A stretch of DNA of 64,000 nt, taken from an uncultured Clostridia bacterium (lineage in GTDB: Bacteria; Bacillota; Clostridia; Christensenellales; UBA1242). The notes beneath the pieces are model-generated. The model was not told where the DNA came from and ran no database searches. It saw only the letters and a list, made by a program, of their open reading frames with translations. The stretch lies in assembly GCA_947366895.1 (NCBI GenBank), contig CANBBP010000004.1, positions 41,566-105,565 on the forward strand, read 5' to 3'. How positions within the stretch are numbered: position 1 is the first letter of the stretch; each line of letters begins with the position of its first letter. Shown piece by piece: positions 7,401-15,309 of this stretch. A program made the position numbers and the translations under genes.

Positions 7401-10223
7401 GTTCTAAATATTTCTTGTTTTATCAACTATTCTTTTAATACTGGCAATATTTTGTTTTCCGATTTTGATTTCCGTAAAGCTAGTTGTGAAACTATTGAAT
7501 TTGATTCTCTATCTAGACCTATTAAAGTCTTTAACTCTCTTTCCCCTCTTGTTTACTCTTACCAATATGAGGGTGAAACTAACAACCTTTCTAAAGAAAT
7601 AATTTCTAAGGATAGTCTTTCTTTTGTTAACTCTTTTAACTACCTTAATGGTAAACTCATTAAAAGTATTAACTACAATAACATTGTTAAAGAAAATATA
7701 TTTAACGATAAGGGCTATTTAGTTAGCACTGTTTCTTATCATACTTCTGAACCTTCTTCTAAGTTATGTCAAGATTATTCTCTTAACGATTTTGGTTTAC
7801 AGTCTAGTATTAATAACTCTTTTGGTGAAGCAGTTTCTTCTATCCATTATCTTCCTGGCACGGGTATTGTTAAGTCTCATAGTGATACTAATTCTAATAC
7901 TTGTTTTAGTTATTCTTCTTCTAACAAGCTTTTACAGCAGTCTACTTCTATTCTTGGTATTGAAAACACTAACACCTATGGCTATACTCTTGATTTTCTT
8001 ACTTCCCTTAAGCATAACAATTTTAATATTAATTATGACTATGATTCTAAGGGTAATATTACCAACATTAATTTAGCTGGTTGTAATTATCTTTCAAGGG
8101 TGTTTAGTGATAATGAAGTTGCTACTACTCTTGCTACTGGTGAATGTTTCAGGCAAACGCTTAATTCCTCAGGTAAGGTTCTTGATACTTTCTATTCAAT
8201 TAATAACGAAGAAGTTTTAATTTCAAGTAACCTTTACGATTTTCTAGGTAATCTTGTTAAGACTATCGATTACTCTAATGGTGAACATTATCTTAAGTCT
8301 TTCTTTAATCAATTTAACAAACTTTACAAAGTTGAAAGTTCTCAACATAGTTCTATTGTTTCTATTGCTAACTCTTTTGATAGTGTTAATCATGATATTG
8401 TTAATAGTTGTTTAATTAATGTTTTAGATAAGGCTTTATCTTATCATTTTAATTATGATAACACTCCTGATAGTAACCTTACTAGCCTTCTTTTACCTAA
8501 CAATTTTACTCAGTCTATTAATTATGATAATCTCTCAAGGCTTTCTTCTCTTTCTTTAGGACCCGTTTCAAAAGAGTTTACCTATCTAAAAAATGGTGAC
8601 CATACTTCTAACTTAGTGTCCGCTTTATCTTTTGCTAACAACAATATTATCAATCAAAAACTTTCTTACAAATATGACAAGCATGGTAACATAATTGAAG
8701 TTAGAAGCAACAATCAATTACTTGCTAGATACTCTTACGATAGTCTTTCAAGAATAGTTAGAGAAGATAACAAAGAATTTCAAAAGACCTTTACTTTCTC
8801 CTATGATGCAGGGGGTAACATATTAAATAAATTTGTATATTCTTTTACTTTAAACAATAACTTAGATAACGAAACTATTATTGATAGTTACTACTACTCT
8901 TACCCTGCTACTGGTTGGAGGGATCAGTTATTAAGTTTTAACGAGCAAGTATTTGAATATGATAGTTTAGGCAACCCTATTGTGTATATGGGTAAAACCC
9001 TATGCTGGTCTCATGGTAGGCAGTTAGACAAGTTTGATAACGTTAACTTTACTTACAATGCTAATGGTATTAGAACTTCTAAATCTTTTAATGGTAATAC
9101 TACTAAATATTATTTAAATGGTAATAAGATACTTGCCCAAAGTGATACTATCAACACTCTTTACTTTCACTATGGTATTGATGGTGTAACATGTTTTAAT
9201 TTAGATGGAATAGAATATTTGTATAAGAAGAATATCCAAAATGACATTATTGGAATATATGATACCGATGGTAATGAAATAGTTAAATACTCCTACGATG
9301 CTTGGGGTAACCACAAAACCTACGTTCTAAATGATACGGGTTATGTTGACATCTCCCTTAAAAACACATATACTGAAAATGGATCATTAAACAAGGATAT
9401 TGCTGAAATCAACCCATTTAGATATCGTAGCTATTATTATGATAAAGAAACTAATCTATATTATCTAAATAGTCGTTACTATGATAGTGAGTTAGGTAGG
9501 TTTATTAATGCTGATGATATCTCTACTCTTGATGTTACTAAAGAAACTATTAACGGTCTTAACCTATATGCTTATTGTTTGAATAACCCAGTAAACGATA
9601 TCGATGAAAATGGCAACTTACCTACTTGGTTAAATTGGGTACTTGCAGTCGCTGTAATCGTTGCGGTCTCAGTTGTTACAGCTGGTGCTGGTGCTCTAGC
9701 AGCATCAATAATTACTACTTCGGCAACGATTGCAACAAGTGTGGCAATGTCTGCTATGATAGGAGGTATGATTGCTGGTGGAATTAATTTGGCTTCACAA
9801 GCGATTTCAAATGGTGGTATAGACGGGATTAATTTTGGGAGTCTCGCATTAACAACATTAACAGGCAGTATTTCTGGAGCCTTTGGTGGTAGTCAATTAG
9901 GTGTGGGTGTGCAAGTAGGAACCAATGCGTTTTTAGGCGGTATGAATTATATAGGTACTTCCAGAATAGAGGGAAAAGAAATTAATATTCATGATTTGTT
10001 AGATTCTATTTTTCTTGGAGGAATTGGAGGTTGGATAGGTGGAGATGGTATTATGATCCCAGGTAAAGAAGTAGCATCTGCTGCCTTTTGGACAGAACTA
10101 TATAAGAAGTCAACCATGTTTGCTAAAGAATTTTCATCAGCTCTTTTTAAAAACTTGACTATAAACACAACTAAAGGTATAATTTGGAACATAATTAGTG
10201 GAATATTAAGTAAAAAAGGATGA
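4476..10223 (+). CDS. Large RHS/YD-repeat polymorphic toxin
   Basis: A 1915-residue protein, SD AAGGAG 6 bases before ATG. The first ~400 residues resemble the beta-rich DNRLRE-type N-terminus of WapA-like wall proteins, though no signal peptide is visible. A coiled coil follows (about 415-445 and 575-610), then many degenerate YD repeats (to about 1640) that would form the RHS shell. The RHS core is clear: NPFRYRSYYYD near 1645, RYYDSELGRFINADD near 1675 and LNLYAYCLNNPVNDIDENGN near 1700. The last ~200 residues differ in composition: long Gly/Ala/Ile-rich hydrophobic helices (about 1718-1800) then an amphipathic tail, so the toxin tip may be membrane-active. The next gene begins 3 bases later and looks like its immunity protein. 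Confidence 0.88.
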   Translation: MNKFTLQLDSKNFSPNVAMLPLANLDKNIKVVDAFLNLKVKEGNETFIVNFSVLPEHENAKWDNVDQITITNNKDIKINISDELQQALNCCAENIVLNFDGSSNITFNEGNIEVDYYTLQEIEENTSTHNFNVGKSNVSINLLTKKMSATLPLTSSDNSVLPLSINAYFNEKINNEPFNLGLPNKCGLDIQQFLQKNTSNEANLNDKDKITYTYINGKGNQQQIVEKYYYYDKNNNKQYVKDISKIQIDKNQQIYYAQETFYNVIMSNVSFNEFEDYSIVPADKEEIEKLKKHVDRIITEEPFLKIYSYNKVDTYYLTSKHINEDYYTLYFSNNIDRISIKIFDKKYSMGALEFENCYYIESSKIYDNCSITLSFKIEDTLIEAYKELQTPKGLNFVSSLKDIKGSEFLNNEPEELVNLKEQITQLEMNETSLEATLKTLKKQFFVTFLSKDNTIKDILLNHNSQQINTSNNKITKDILQSMYTSQINKTLLFIDLEKNFGSETIKKYFKDFFLDIFSEFEEASLNKIFDAESFSGNIEQDFKAISDCPKPIDVNIYSLDVSLENCLNQIESYSNQLEELKIKKGKLSQKLDLLEMQVPVLYLYDSNNIYGFAKANKTNDLFRLTLIADNFENAIYIKYNSYSSNQISSIVGSLGNLIYFNYDDDKLSSISDTNNNVTLLTHTNNSLIVTYPDSSSCVLNFDSSNNISAILDESGDACTFSTNNDDTVISSFSLIDKVQNGTITYKDNKPFNFFLTCDPSYFNSSNFSFDKTTIHNNNFLSATISNSNKSLSYIFDKFGKVKSIIDTSSSLTFPIASEFNYSDDKLSQKITSLPLSRNFLSDVCFNASSILQVPALYLGSTVCHTSSLPVFYSSHDNIHEIPSASSNKVCSVNMSPFMLDLLNSENYSNFMLSIWAKANSAFIEPILSDISDIRRFDISALVTFTDNSSEYFIKAFDFRNTNWQFCALPISLSKPVLNISCFINYSFNTGNILFSDFDFRKASCETIEFDSLSRPIKVFNSLSPLVYSYQYEGETNNLSKEIISKDSLSFVNSFNYLNGKLIKSINYNNIVKENIFNDKGYLVSTVSYHTSEPSSKLCQDYSLNDFGLQSSINNSFGEAVSSIHYLPGTGIVKSHSDTNSNTCFSYSSSNKLLQQSTSILGIENTNTYGYTLDFLTSLKHNNFNINYDYDSKGNITNINLAGCNYLSRVFSDNEVATTLATGECFRQTLNSSGKVLDTFYSINNEEVLISSNLYDFLGNLVKTIDYSNGEHYLKSFFNQFNKLYKVESSQHSSIVSIANSFDSVNHDIVNSCLINVLDKALSYHFNYDNTPDSNLTSLLLPNNFTQSINYDNLSRLSSLSLGPVSKEFTYLKNGDHTSNLVSALSFANNNIINQKLSYKYDKHGNIIEVRSNNQLLARYSYDSLSRIVREDNKEFQKTFTFSYDAGGNILNKFVYSFTLNNNLDNETIIDSYYYSYPATGWRDQLLSFNEQVFEYDSLGNPIVYMGKTLCWSHGRQLDKFDNVNFTYNANGIRTSKSFNGNTTKYYLNGNKILAQSDTINTLYFHYGIDGVTCFNLDGIEYLYKKNIQNDIIGIYDTDGNEIVKYSYDAWGNHKTYVLNDTGYVDISLKNTYTENGSLNKDIAEINPFRYRSYYYDKETNLYYLNSRYYDSELGRFINADDISTLDVTKETINGLNLYAYCLNNPVNDIDENGNLPTWLNWVLAVAVIVAVSVVTAGAGALAASIITTSATIATSVAMSAMIGGMIAGGINLASQAISNGGIDGINFGSLALTTLTGSISGAFGGSQLGVGVQVGTNAFLGGMNYIGTSRIEGKEINIHDLLDSIFLGGIGGWIGGDGIMIPGKEVASAAFWTELYKKSTMFAKEFSSALFKNLTINTTKGIIWNIISGILSKKG

Positions 10224-10226
10224 TAC

Positions 10227-10715
10227 ATGAAAAAAAGATTTTTAATGAATGGTTGGGCATATTTAATTATATGTTGTATAGCTGTACTATTGATTCTTGT
10301 GACAATTGTTGAAGCAGTTGTTATAATTAAAAATAATTTACCTTCAAATCCATATATATACTGGCTAGGTGTATTAATTTTTATTGATTTGTGCTCAATA
10401 TGTTTTTGTATATATGCATATTTTACTGTAACCATAGATGAAGAGGGAATAAAAGAATATCATCTATCTAAGTGTCTTAAGGAATTTAAGTGGGCCGATA
10501 TAAAATGTGTTGAAGTTTCAACATATATGTTTAAATATATTTTTATAACAACAGACAATAGAAGTTTATGGGCAAAATTAAATTCATCGTCTTTGAAAGA
10601 CCAAAGGTTTATGAGATTTATTTACAGCAAGAAAATAATTAATTCTATAAAAACATATTATAAAAATGAAATTATATACACGAAAGATAAGAAAAATCTA
10701 CATGATGTAATATAA
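10227..10715 (+). CDS. Putative immunity protein, two TM helices plus PH-like domain
   Basis: 162 residues. Two hydrophobic segments (about 9-33 and 42-65) are followed by a beta-rich part (FTVTIDEEGIKEYHL, then FKWADIKCVEV) like the bacterial PH/YdbT-type domain seen in many small membrane proteins. Its start lies 3 bases after the RHS stop, the classic position of the cognate immunity gene of a polymorphic toxin. A membrane-embedded immunity protein would suit the hydrophobic toxin tip. Function is inferred from context, not homology. Confidence 0.65.
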   Translation: MKKRFLMNGWAYLIICCIAVLLILVTIVEAVVIIKNNLPSNPYIYWLGVLIFIDLCSICFCIYAYFTVTIDEEGIKEYHLSKCLKEFKWADIKCVEVSTYMFKYIFITTDNRSLWAKLNSSSLKDQRFMRFIYSKKIINSIKTYYKNEIIYTKDKKNLHDVI

Positions 10716-10757
10716 TAGTTAATAATTAAAACTAAAAATAATGTCTTTTAATAATTT

Positions 10758-10797
10758 AACAAGGAATAGTCTCATTATCCGAGGCTATTCTTTTGTT
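10758..10797 (+). terminator. Terminator after the RHS/immunity pair
   Basis: GAATAGTCTC (10764-10773) pairs with GAGGCTATTC (10781-10790, one G-U), extended by an AACAA/TTGTT outer stem and followed by TTTT. Confidence 0.75.
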
Positions 10798-10805
10798 TAC
10801 TTATA

Positions 10806-11505
10806 ATCAAATCAATATTTTCTTAATGATAATACTATCTTAACCAAAAAATATAACTATTTAAAAAATGGTGATCATACTTCTAACTTAGTGTCCGCTT
10901 TATCTTTTGCTAACAATAATATTATCAATCAAAAACTTTCTTACAAATATGACAAGCATGGTAACCTTACTGAAGTTAGAACTAACAATCATTTACTTGC
11001 TAGATACTCTTACGATAGTCTTTCAAGAATAGTTAGAGAAGATAACAAAGAATTTCAAAAGACCTTTACTTTCTCCTATGATGCAGGGGGTAACATTACT
11101 TGTAAGAACGAATATGCTTTTACTTTAATAGATAATCTTGATACTCTTTCTCCTACCAATACTTTTACTTACTCTTACCCTGCTACTGGTTGGAGAGATC
11201 AGTTAATAGGTTTAAATAACGAAGAGTTTGAATATGATAACCTAGGCAACCCTTTTGTGTATAGGGATAAAACCCTATGCTGGTCTCATGGTAGGCAGTT
11301 AGATAAATTTGATAACGTTAACTTTACTTACAATGCTAATGGTATTAGAACTTCTAAGACCTTCATGGGTAATACTACTAAATATTATTTAAATGGAAGT
11401 AAAATACTTGCTCAATCTGATGATATCTCTACTATCTATTTCCATTATGGTATTGATGGTGTAACAGGTTTTAATTTAGATGGAATAGAATATTTGTATA
11501 ATTAG
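10806..11505 (+). pseudogene. Orphan RHS fragment (displaced duplicate of the YD region)
   Basis: From about 10857 the DNA is nearly identical to 8584-9225 of the upstream RHS gene (long exact blocks such as ATGACAAGCATGGTAAC). The reading frame is open from 10806 to a TAG after EYLYN, exactly where the intact gene continues as EYLYKKNIQND. It has no good start codon or ribosome binding site and stops before the RHS core, so it lacks any toxin tip. This is the usual trace of tip replacement by recombination in RHS loci: a silent cassette that can still recombine with the expressed gene through about 640 bases of shared sequence. Confidence 0.82.
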
Positions 11506-11574
11506 GATAATTAATGAGAAATAATTTTAAATAACTCCAAATAGTAAAAAAAATAAATTTTATTTATATTACAT

Positions 11575-11603
11575 ATACACCATTAATTTATGGTGTATTT
11601 TTT
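11575..11603 (+). terminator. Terminator after the RHS fragment
   Basis: ATACACCAT (11575-11583) pairs perfectly with ATGGTGTAT (11590-11598), followed by a run of T. Confidence 0.85.
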
Positions 11604-11633
11604 ATTAGCGAATTATTACCTTATAATTTATCA

Positions 11634-11683
11634 AACCTTAGCATTAATTAGTAGGAATTAGCAAAAGTTAGAAAGCATTAGAA
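11634..11683 (+). repeat. TTAG-phased upstream element, copy 2
   Basis: Same 50-base layout as copy 1: AACCTTAGCA start, core at 11656-11683 with a single base difference from copy 1. A TATAAT lies at 11695-11700, 12 bases after the core, so the element sits where an upstream activator site would be. It precedes the leader peptide and membrane protein gene. Confidence 0.8.
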
Positions 11684-11724
11684 TTAGTAGGAATTATAAT
11701 TAAAATGTTAGGAGGTAAAATATA

Positions 11725-11775
11725 ATGATAAAAAATAGTCGAAAAAAATTTACTGGAGGAATATATGGAAAATGA
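11725..11775 (+). CDS. 16-residue leader peptide overlapping the next gene
   Basis: ATG at 11725 lies 8 bases after a near-perfect ribosome binding site (TTAGGAGG). It encodes MIKNSRKKFTGGIYGK and stops at TGA 11773-11775, inside the first codons of the gene starting at 11765. The Gly-Gly codons of the peptide are the GGAGGA that serves as ribosome binding site for that gene. This is an arrangement for translational coupling. No homologue is recognised. Confidence 0.45.
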   Translation: MIKNSRKKFTGGIYGK

Positions 11776-12370
11776 AATAATTTTAGCACTAAAAAATATA
11801 TCAATTGAAACACTAATAATTGCATTTATTGTTTTTTCATTAACTATGTTATTAAAATGGCCTATTAAAAGAATGACCTCAAAATTTAATGAAGAAAAAC
11901 GAAAAGCAATTAATACTTTAATTATATTAATTCCTGCATTACTTTCCTTAGTACTATCTATCCTTTATTATGGCTTAATAAATAATTCATGGTTTTGTAA
12001 AATAACTTTTGAAACTTGTTTAAGTTCTTATTTATTATCATTATCCATTTATGCCATATTCGCAAGAATAGTAATTCTATTTAAAGGGGTATTAAATGGT
12101 AAAGTTAAGTTTGGCGATAAAGAACAGTTTGAAACAATTTCAGAAATTAAAGATGAGATAGTTTCAACTACTAAATTATTAAATTCTAAAAATGATAAGA
12201 TTAAAGAAATTGTTGAAAAAATTCAAGAATTAAAAAATTTAAAACAATCTATAGAAGATAGTAAAACAACAAATAGTTTAATACCTATAAAAGATATTGA
12301 TGAAACCATTTTAAAACTTGAAAAATCGATAAGCGAAATAGAAAATGAAAAAATTTTAGTTACATTATAA
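11765..12370 (+). CDS. Membrane protein with C-terminal coiled coil, unknown function
   Basis: 201 residues: three hydrophobic segments in the first half (about 10-30, 50-72, 84-106), then a highly charged, Lys/Glu/Ile-rich coiled coil (about 120-200). The ribosome binding site is embedded in the overlapping leader peptide. It lies immediately downstream of a complete TTAG element, so it is probably co-regulated with the RHS gene and the tail-fibre-like operon. It could be another immunity or anchoring protein of the island, but no family is recognised. Confidence 0.6.
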   Translation: MENEIILALKNISIETLIIAFIVFSLTMLLKWPIKRMTSKFNEEKRKAINTLIILIPALLSLVLSILYYGLINNSWFCKITFETCLSSYLLSLSIYAIFARIVILFKGVLNGKVKFGDKEQFETISEIKDEIVSTTKLLNSKNDKIKEIVEKIQELKNLKQSIEDSKTTNSLIPIKDIDETILKLEKSISEIENEKILVTL

Positions 12371-12486
12371 AAATTAATTTTTAAATAAAGCCTGAAATTG
12401 AATTTTTTTTATCATAAAAAAAGTTAATTAGGGCGACCTTATTAAATATAGAAGTTAATTATTTTATATAAATACCAGTTAAATAA

Positions 12487-12522
12487 AAAACATATTAGAT
12501 TATCTTTCTAATATGTTTTTTT
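12487..12522. terminator. Bidirectional terminator between convergent genes
   Basis: ACATATTAGA (12490-12499) and TCTAATATGT (12507-12516), a perfect 10-bp stem flanked by A-run and T-run on opposite sides. It serves the plus-strand membrane protein and possibly the minus-strand operon ending at 12633. Confidence 0.85.
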
Positions 12523-12632
12523 ATATCTATAGATATTTTTAATATTGGTTTATAAAAATATAATACTAATTAAACTTTATTGGATTATTAAAATATCTGA
12601 ATAACATAAAAAGGTATAAATTTTTAGATATC

Positions 12633-13775
12633 TTAATAAAAAACAGTAAATCCTGCATAGCCACCCTCACCGCCATCAATACCAAAATTTGGGGAACCTG
12701 AGCCACCACCTCCACCACCTCTTGCCCCTGGAGAGCCTCCGGAACCATTTCCTGTATCTCCACTATTTCCACCATATCCATAACTGCCTCCACCACCAGA
12801 GCCATGTCTATTATCATAAGTAACTCCTGTAGAAGCACCGCCATTACCAGTTACGCATAATGCCCCTTGCCTATCCTCAGGATTACCATATCTTGAAGAT
12901 GTTATTTCTTTAAAAGTACAAATTGAGCCACCATTACCATTATTAGTTTTAACACCACCTGAAGCACTCATACAAAGCGTACATTTCATTCCATTTTTTT
13001 CATAGGTATTTGTTATAGTATCTCCAAAAAATTCAACTGATGCATAACTATTACCAATAGTACTATCTTGGCTACTATGCATATGGCTACCTATGCCAGA
13101 GTAACCACCATTACACTGAACTATCTTTTGATATTCGCTATCATATAAAGCTAAACTTATTGCTTTATAAACCTCCGTATCACTATGTCTATATCTTCCT
13201 ATAAGAGAAGCATCAGGCACTTCAATTCTGCAATATGAATTATTGTCTAGTTGTATTTTTAAAAATGCCTTGCCAGCACCCTCGCCACCTATTCCTCCAT
13301 AATTTCCTGCTGGGGGTTTTACAAAAGAAAAATAACTACCCCCGCCTCCTCTGCCTCCTGCTCCCCACATGGCTAGAGTTATAACTAGTTTTCTATTTTT
13401 TTCGGTAGACTTAGGAACAAAGCTTAAAATAGTTCCAGAACTTCCATCGCTATAAGCACTAAGAATTAATTGCCCATCTTTATTAACTAAAAACCTTGTA
13501 AAATTATCTGAAGTAAGTTCATGCTCATTTTCATTTATAGGTCTTGTTCCCCTTGGTGCTATTGTTATAATTGAACCATTATATTTCAATTTATTTTCAA
13601 AAACATCATATAAATCTCCACAAACTGCTTTCTTAGATTGATTATCAATTTCGTTATTAAACCCTCTTAATTTAACTCCTATTGCTGATGAGGCTTTGGT
13701 TCTTGCATCGTTATTATTGTATAATTCACCAATATAATTATTAACATCTATTCCTTTAATTAATAACTTTCCCAT
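12633..13775 (-). CDS. Glycine-rich phage-tail-fibre-like protein
   Basis: About 380 residues from ATG 13775 (MGKLLIKGIDVNNY), chosen because AGGGAG lies 7 bases upstream; the earlier ATG at 13793 lacks a site. The N-terminal part is mixed. From about residue 135 the protein is dominated by Gly-rich blocks (WGAGGRGGGGSYFSF; YGYGGNSGDTGNGSGG; ARGGGGGGSGSPNFG) ending in GGYAGFTVFY. This is the composition of the glycine-rich distal domains of phage tail fibres and receptor-binding tips, which often end in a short hydrophobic strand. Last gene of a three-gene operon; overlaps or abuts the preceding gene. Confidence 0.65.
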   Translation of the reverse strand: MGKLLIKGIDVNNYIGELYNNNDARTKASSAIGVKLRGFNNEIDNQSKKAVCGDLYDVFENKLKYNGSIITIAPRGTRPINENEHELTSDNFTRFLVNKDGQLILSAYSDGSSGTILSFVPKSTEKNRKLVITLAMWGAGGRGGGGSYFSFVKPPAGNYGGIGGEGAGKAFLKIQLDNNSYCRIEVPDASLIGRYRHSDTEVYKAISLALYDSEYQKIVQCNGGYSGIGSHMHSSQDSTIGNSYASVEFFGDTITNTYEKNGMKCTLCMSASGGVKTNNGNGGSICTFKEITSSRYGNPEDRQGALCVTGNGGASTGVTYDNRHGSGGGGSYGYGGNSGDTGNGSGGSPGARGGGGGGSGSPNFGIDGGEGGYAGFTVFY

Positions 13776-13786
13776 ATTAACACTCC

Positions 13787-14323
13787 CTAACAATCTTCTA
13801 CTTTGCCAATATAATTTGATTTTAATTGATTATAGAGTTTATCAAGTTCAAAAGTTTTTATAGGTAAAAATTGATTAACTTGGCCTTTAACCGAAATATT
13901 TACACAAATATTTTCAGTCAATCCAAAGTTTAACCAAAGGTCTTTAAAGTTTAAATTGTTATAATTGAAATTATGATAAGGTAATAAGTCTCTTATTACT
14001 TCCCATTCTTTTGTTAATAAATCAAATTGTTTTACTCTTTCTTCTAGATCACTATGATCCTTAAGATATTTTTCCATTGAAATATTATTTGTTTGCATTT
14101 CAGTTATTGATTGATCTTCAAGTATTTTTAAAGCATTTCCTTCATTAGTAATATAATTTTTTATTTTTGATTTAACTGTATTAATAAGATCTAAAAATTG
14201 TTTTTCTTTATCTCTATCATCTTTTGAAGAATACACTCTCATTGTTACATTACTTTTATTATCATCAAAGGAATAACTTACCTTTGTAATCTTTATATAT
14301 TCGTTATCTACTATGATTGCCAT
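13787..14323 (-). CDS. Unknown protein of the tail-fibre-like operon
   Basis: 178 residues from ATG 14323 (MAIIVDNEYIKI), preceded by a perfect AGGAGG 6 bases upstream; the in-frame ATG at 14341 is not favoured. Beta-rich start, a Lys/Asp/Glu-rich middle probably helical, and a hydrophobic-aromatic segment (YHNFNYNNLNFKDLWLNFGL). No family recognised. Its position between a coiled-coil fibre-like protein and a glycine-rich tip-like protein suggests a chaperone or connector of the same structure. Confidence 0.6.
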   Translation of the reverse strand: MAIIVDNEYIKITKVSYSFDDNKSNVTMRVYSSKDDRDKEKQFLDLINTVKSKIKNYITNEGNALKILEDQSITEMQTNNISMEKYLKDHSDLEERVKQFDLLTKEWEVIRDLLPYHNFNYNNLNFKDLWLNFGLTENICVNISVKGQVNQFLPIKTFELDKLYNQLKSNYIGKVEDC

Positions 14324-14333
14324 AATTTTCCTC

Positions 14334-14921
14334 CTAATCAATTAAGTCAATAGTATTTGCTTTTAATAAAGTGAATACCGATGTACCATTTTTCATTTTT
14401 TCTATTTCAGTTTCTAAAGTTGTTACTTTATTTTGTAATTCATTAAAACGAGTTTCAAATTCAGTTAAACTTTGATTTGTAAAGTTTTTGTATTCATCAA
14501 ACTCAGATTGATTTGCTTTTATATCTGCATTGAATGGTGTTACATATTCTCCGTTTATAAGAACTTTACTTCCTTGTTTTTCTATAACTTGTGTTAAAGC
14601 ATCTTCTGCTTTTGTTTTTGCCATATTTGCAACATTTGTTGCTTGTTCAGAATTCGACAATGCTCTTTCGGCTTTTTCTTCAGCATTAGTAGAATTTGTA
14701 TTTGCCTGTAAAGCATTATCCTTTGCAATGTTAGAATTTTCGTTGCTAGTTTCAGCCAAACTTTTTATTTCATTCATTCTTTCTGCAGTAATAGGTGTGC
14801 CAGCAGTTATGACTTTGTATGCAGGTGTAATTTCTGCTAAAATATTATTTGCTGATTGTGATAATATTTTAATATTCATTTTATTAGGTTCATCTCTAAC
14901 TTCATCAATAAAATTTTCCAT
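14334..14921 (-). CDS. Coiled-coil tail-fibre-like protein
   Basis: 195 residues from ATG 14921 (MENFIDEVRDE), chosen because GGGAG lies 7 bases upstream; the ATG at 14957 has no site at the right distance. The segment YKVITAGTPITAERMN is typical of phage tail-fibre or baseplate proteins. It is followed by Ala/Asn/Ser-rich heptads (about 55-110) and a second coiled coil (about 140-185). First gene of the operon 14921-12633, lying behind a reverse-strand TTAG element. No capsid, terminase or tail genes are nearby, so this is either a relic or a stand-alone surface fibre. Confidence 0.65.
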   Translation of the reverse strand: MENFIDEVRDEPNKMNIKILSQSANNILAEITPAYKVITAGTPITAERMNEIKSLAETSNENSNIAKDNALQANTNSTNAEEKAERALSNSEQATNVANMAKTKAEDALTQVIEKQGSKVLINGEYVTPFNADIKANQSEFDEYKNFTNQSLTEFETRFNELQNKVTTLETEIEKMKNGTSVFTLLKANTIDLID

Positions 14922-15013
14922 TTTTTCTCCCTTAAAATTAATTAAATTTTTATGCATTATTGTTTTCGACTTATTATTTTTTCCTCCTCTTAATAAATTT
15001 TAATGCTTAGATA

Positions 15014-15041
15014 TTCTAATGCTTTCTAACTTTTACTAATT
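15014..15041 (-). repeat. TTAG-phased upstream element, copy 3 (core)
   Basis: On the minus strand this reads AATTAGTAAAAG, then TTAGAAAGCATTAGAA, matching the copy 2 core at all but one base. Its upstream flank ATTATCACA also matches copy 1 (ATTATCACC). It lies 93 bases upstream of the tail-fibre-like operon start. The rest of 14922-15230 is AT-rich with no other gene. Confidence 0.8.
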
Positions 15042-15230
15042 TGTGATAATTCATACTAATGTTTTTTAATAACTATAAATTTTATTTAATACTATAAGCT
15101 TATTAAATAGTAAATATAATTTTATTAAAAATAATTACTACTTAAAAGATTTATTTTTTTTAAAATTAGCAGAATACGAAAAAACTTTAATAAAATAGAT
15201 TACTAAAAATTAAAAAAATCATATAAAAAT

Positions 15231-15264
15231 AATAAAAAACACCACAATATTTGTGATGTTTTTT
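15231..15264 (-). terminator. Terminator of the transglutaminase gene
   Basis: On the minus strand AACATCACAA and TTGTGGTGTT form a 10-bp stem (one G-U) followed by a T-run; the plus strand would carry a mismatch, so it acts leftward. Confidence 0.75.
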
Positions 15265-15309
15265 AATAATTTTTTATTCTTTTAATAAAATAATTCTAAT
15301 CAAATTACA

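Noticed and set aside
5549..8076. Long ORFs on other frames within the RHS gene
   Set aside because: Low-complexity Leu/Ile/Phe- or Ser/Lys-rich translations without ribosome sites; shadows of the real frame.
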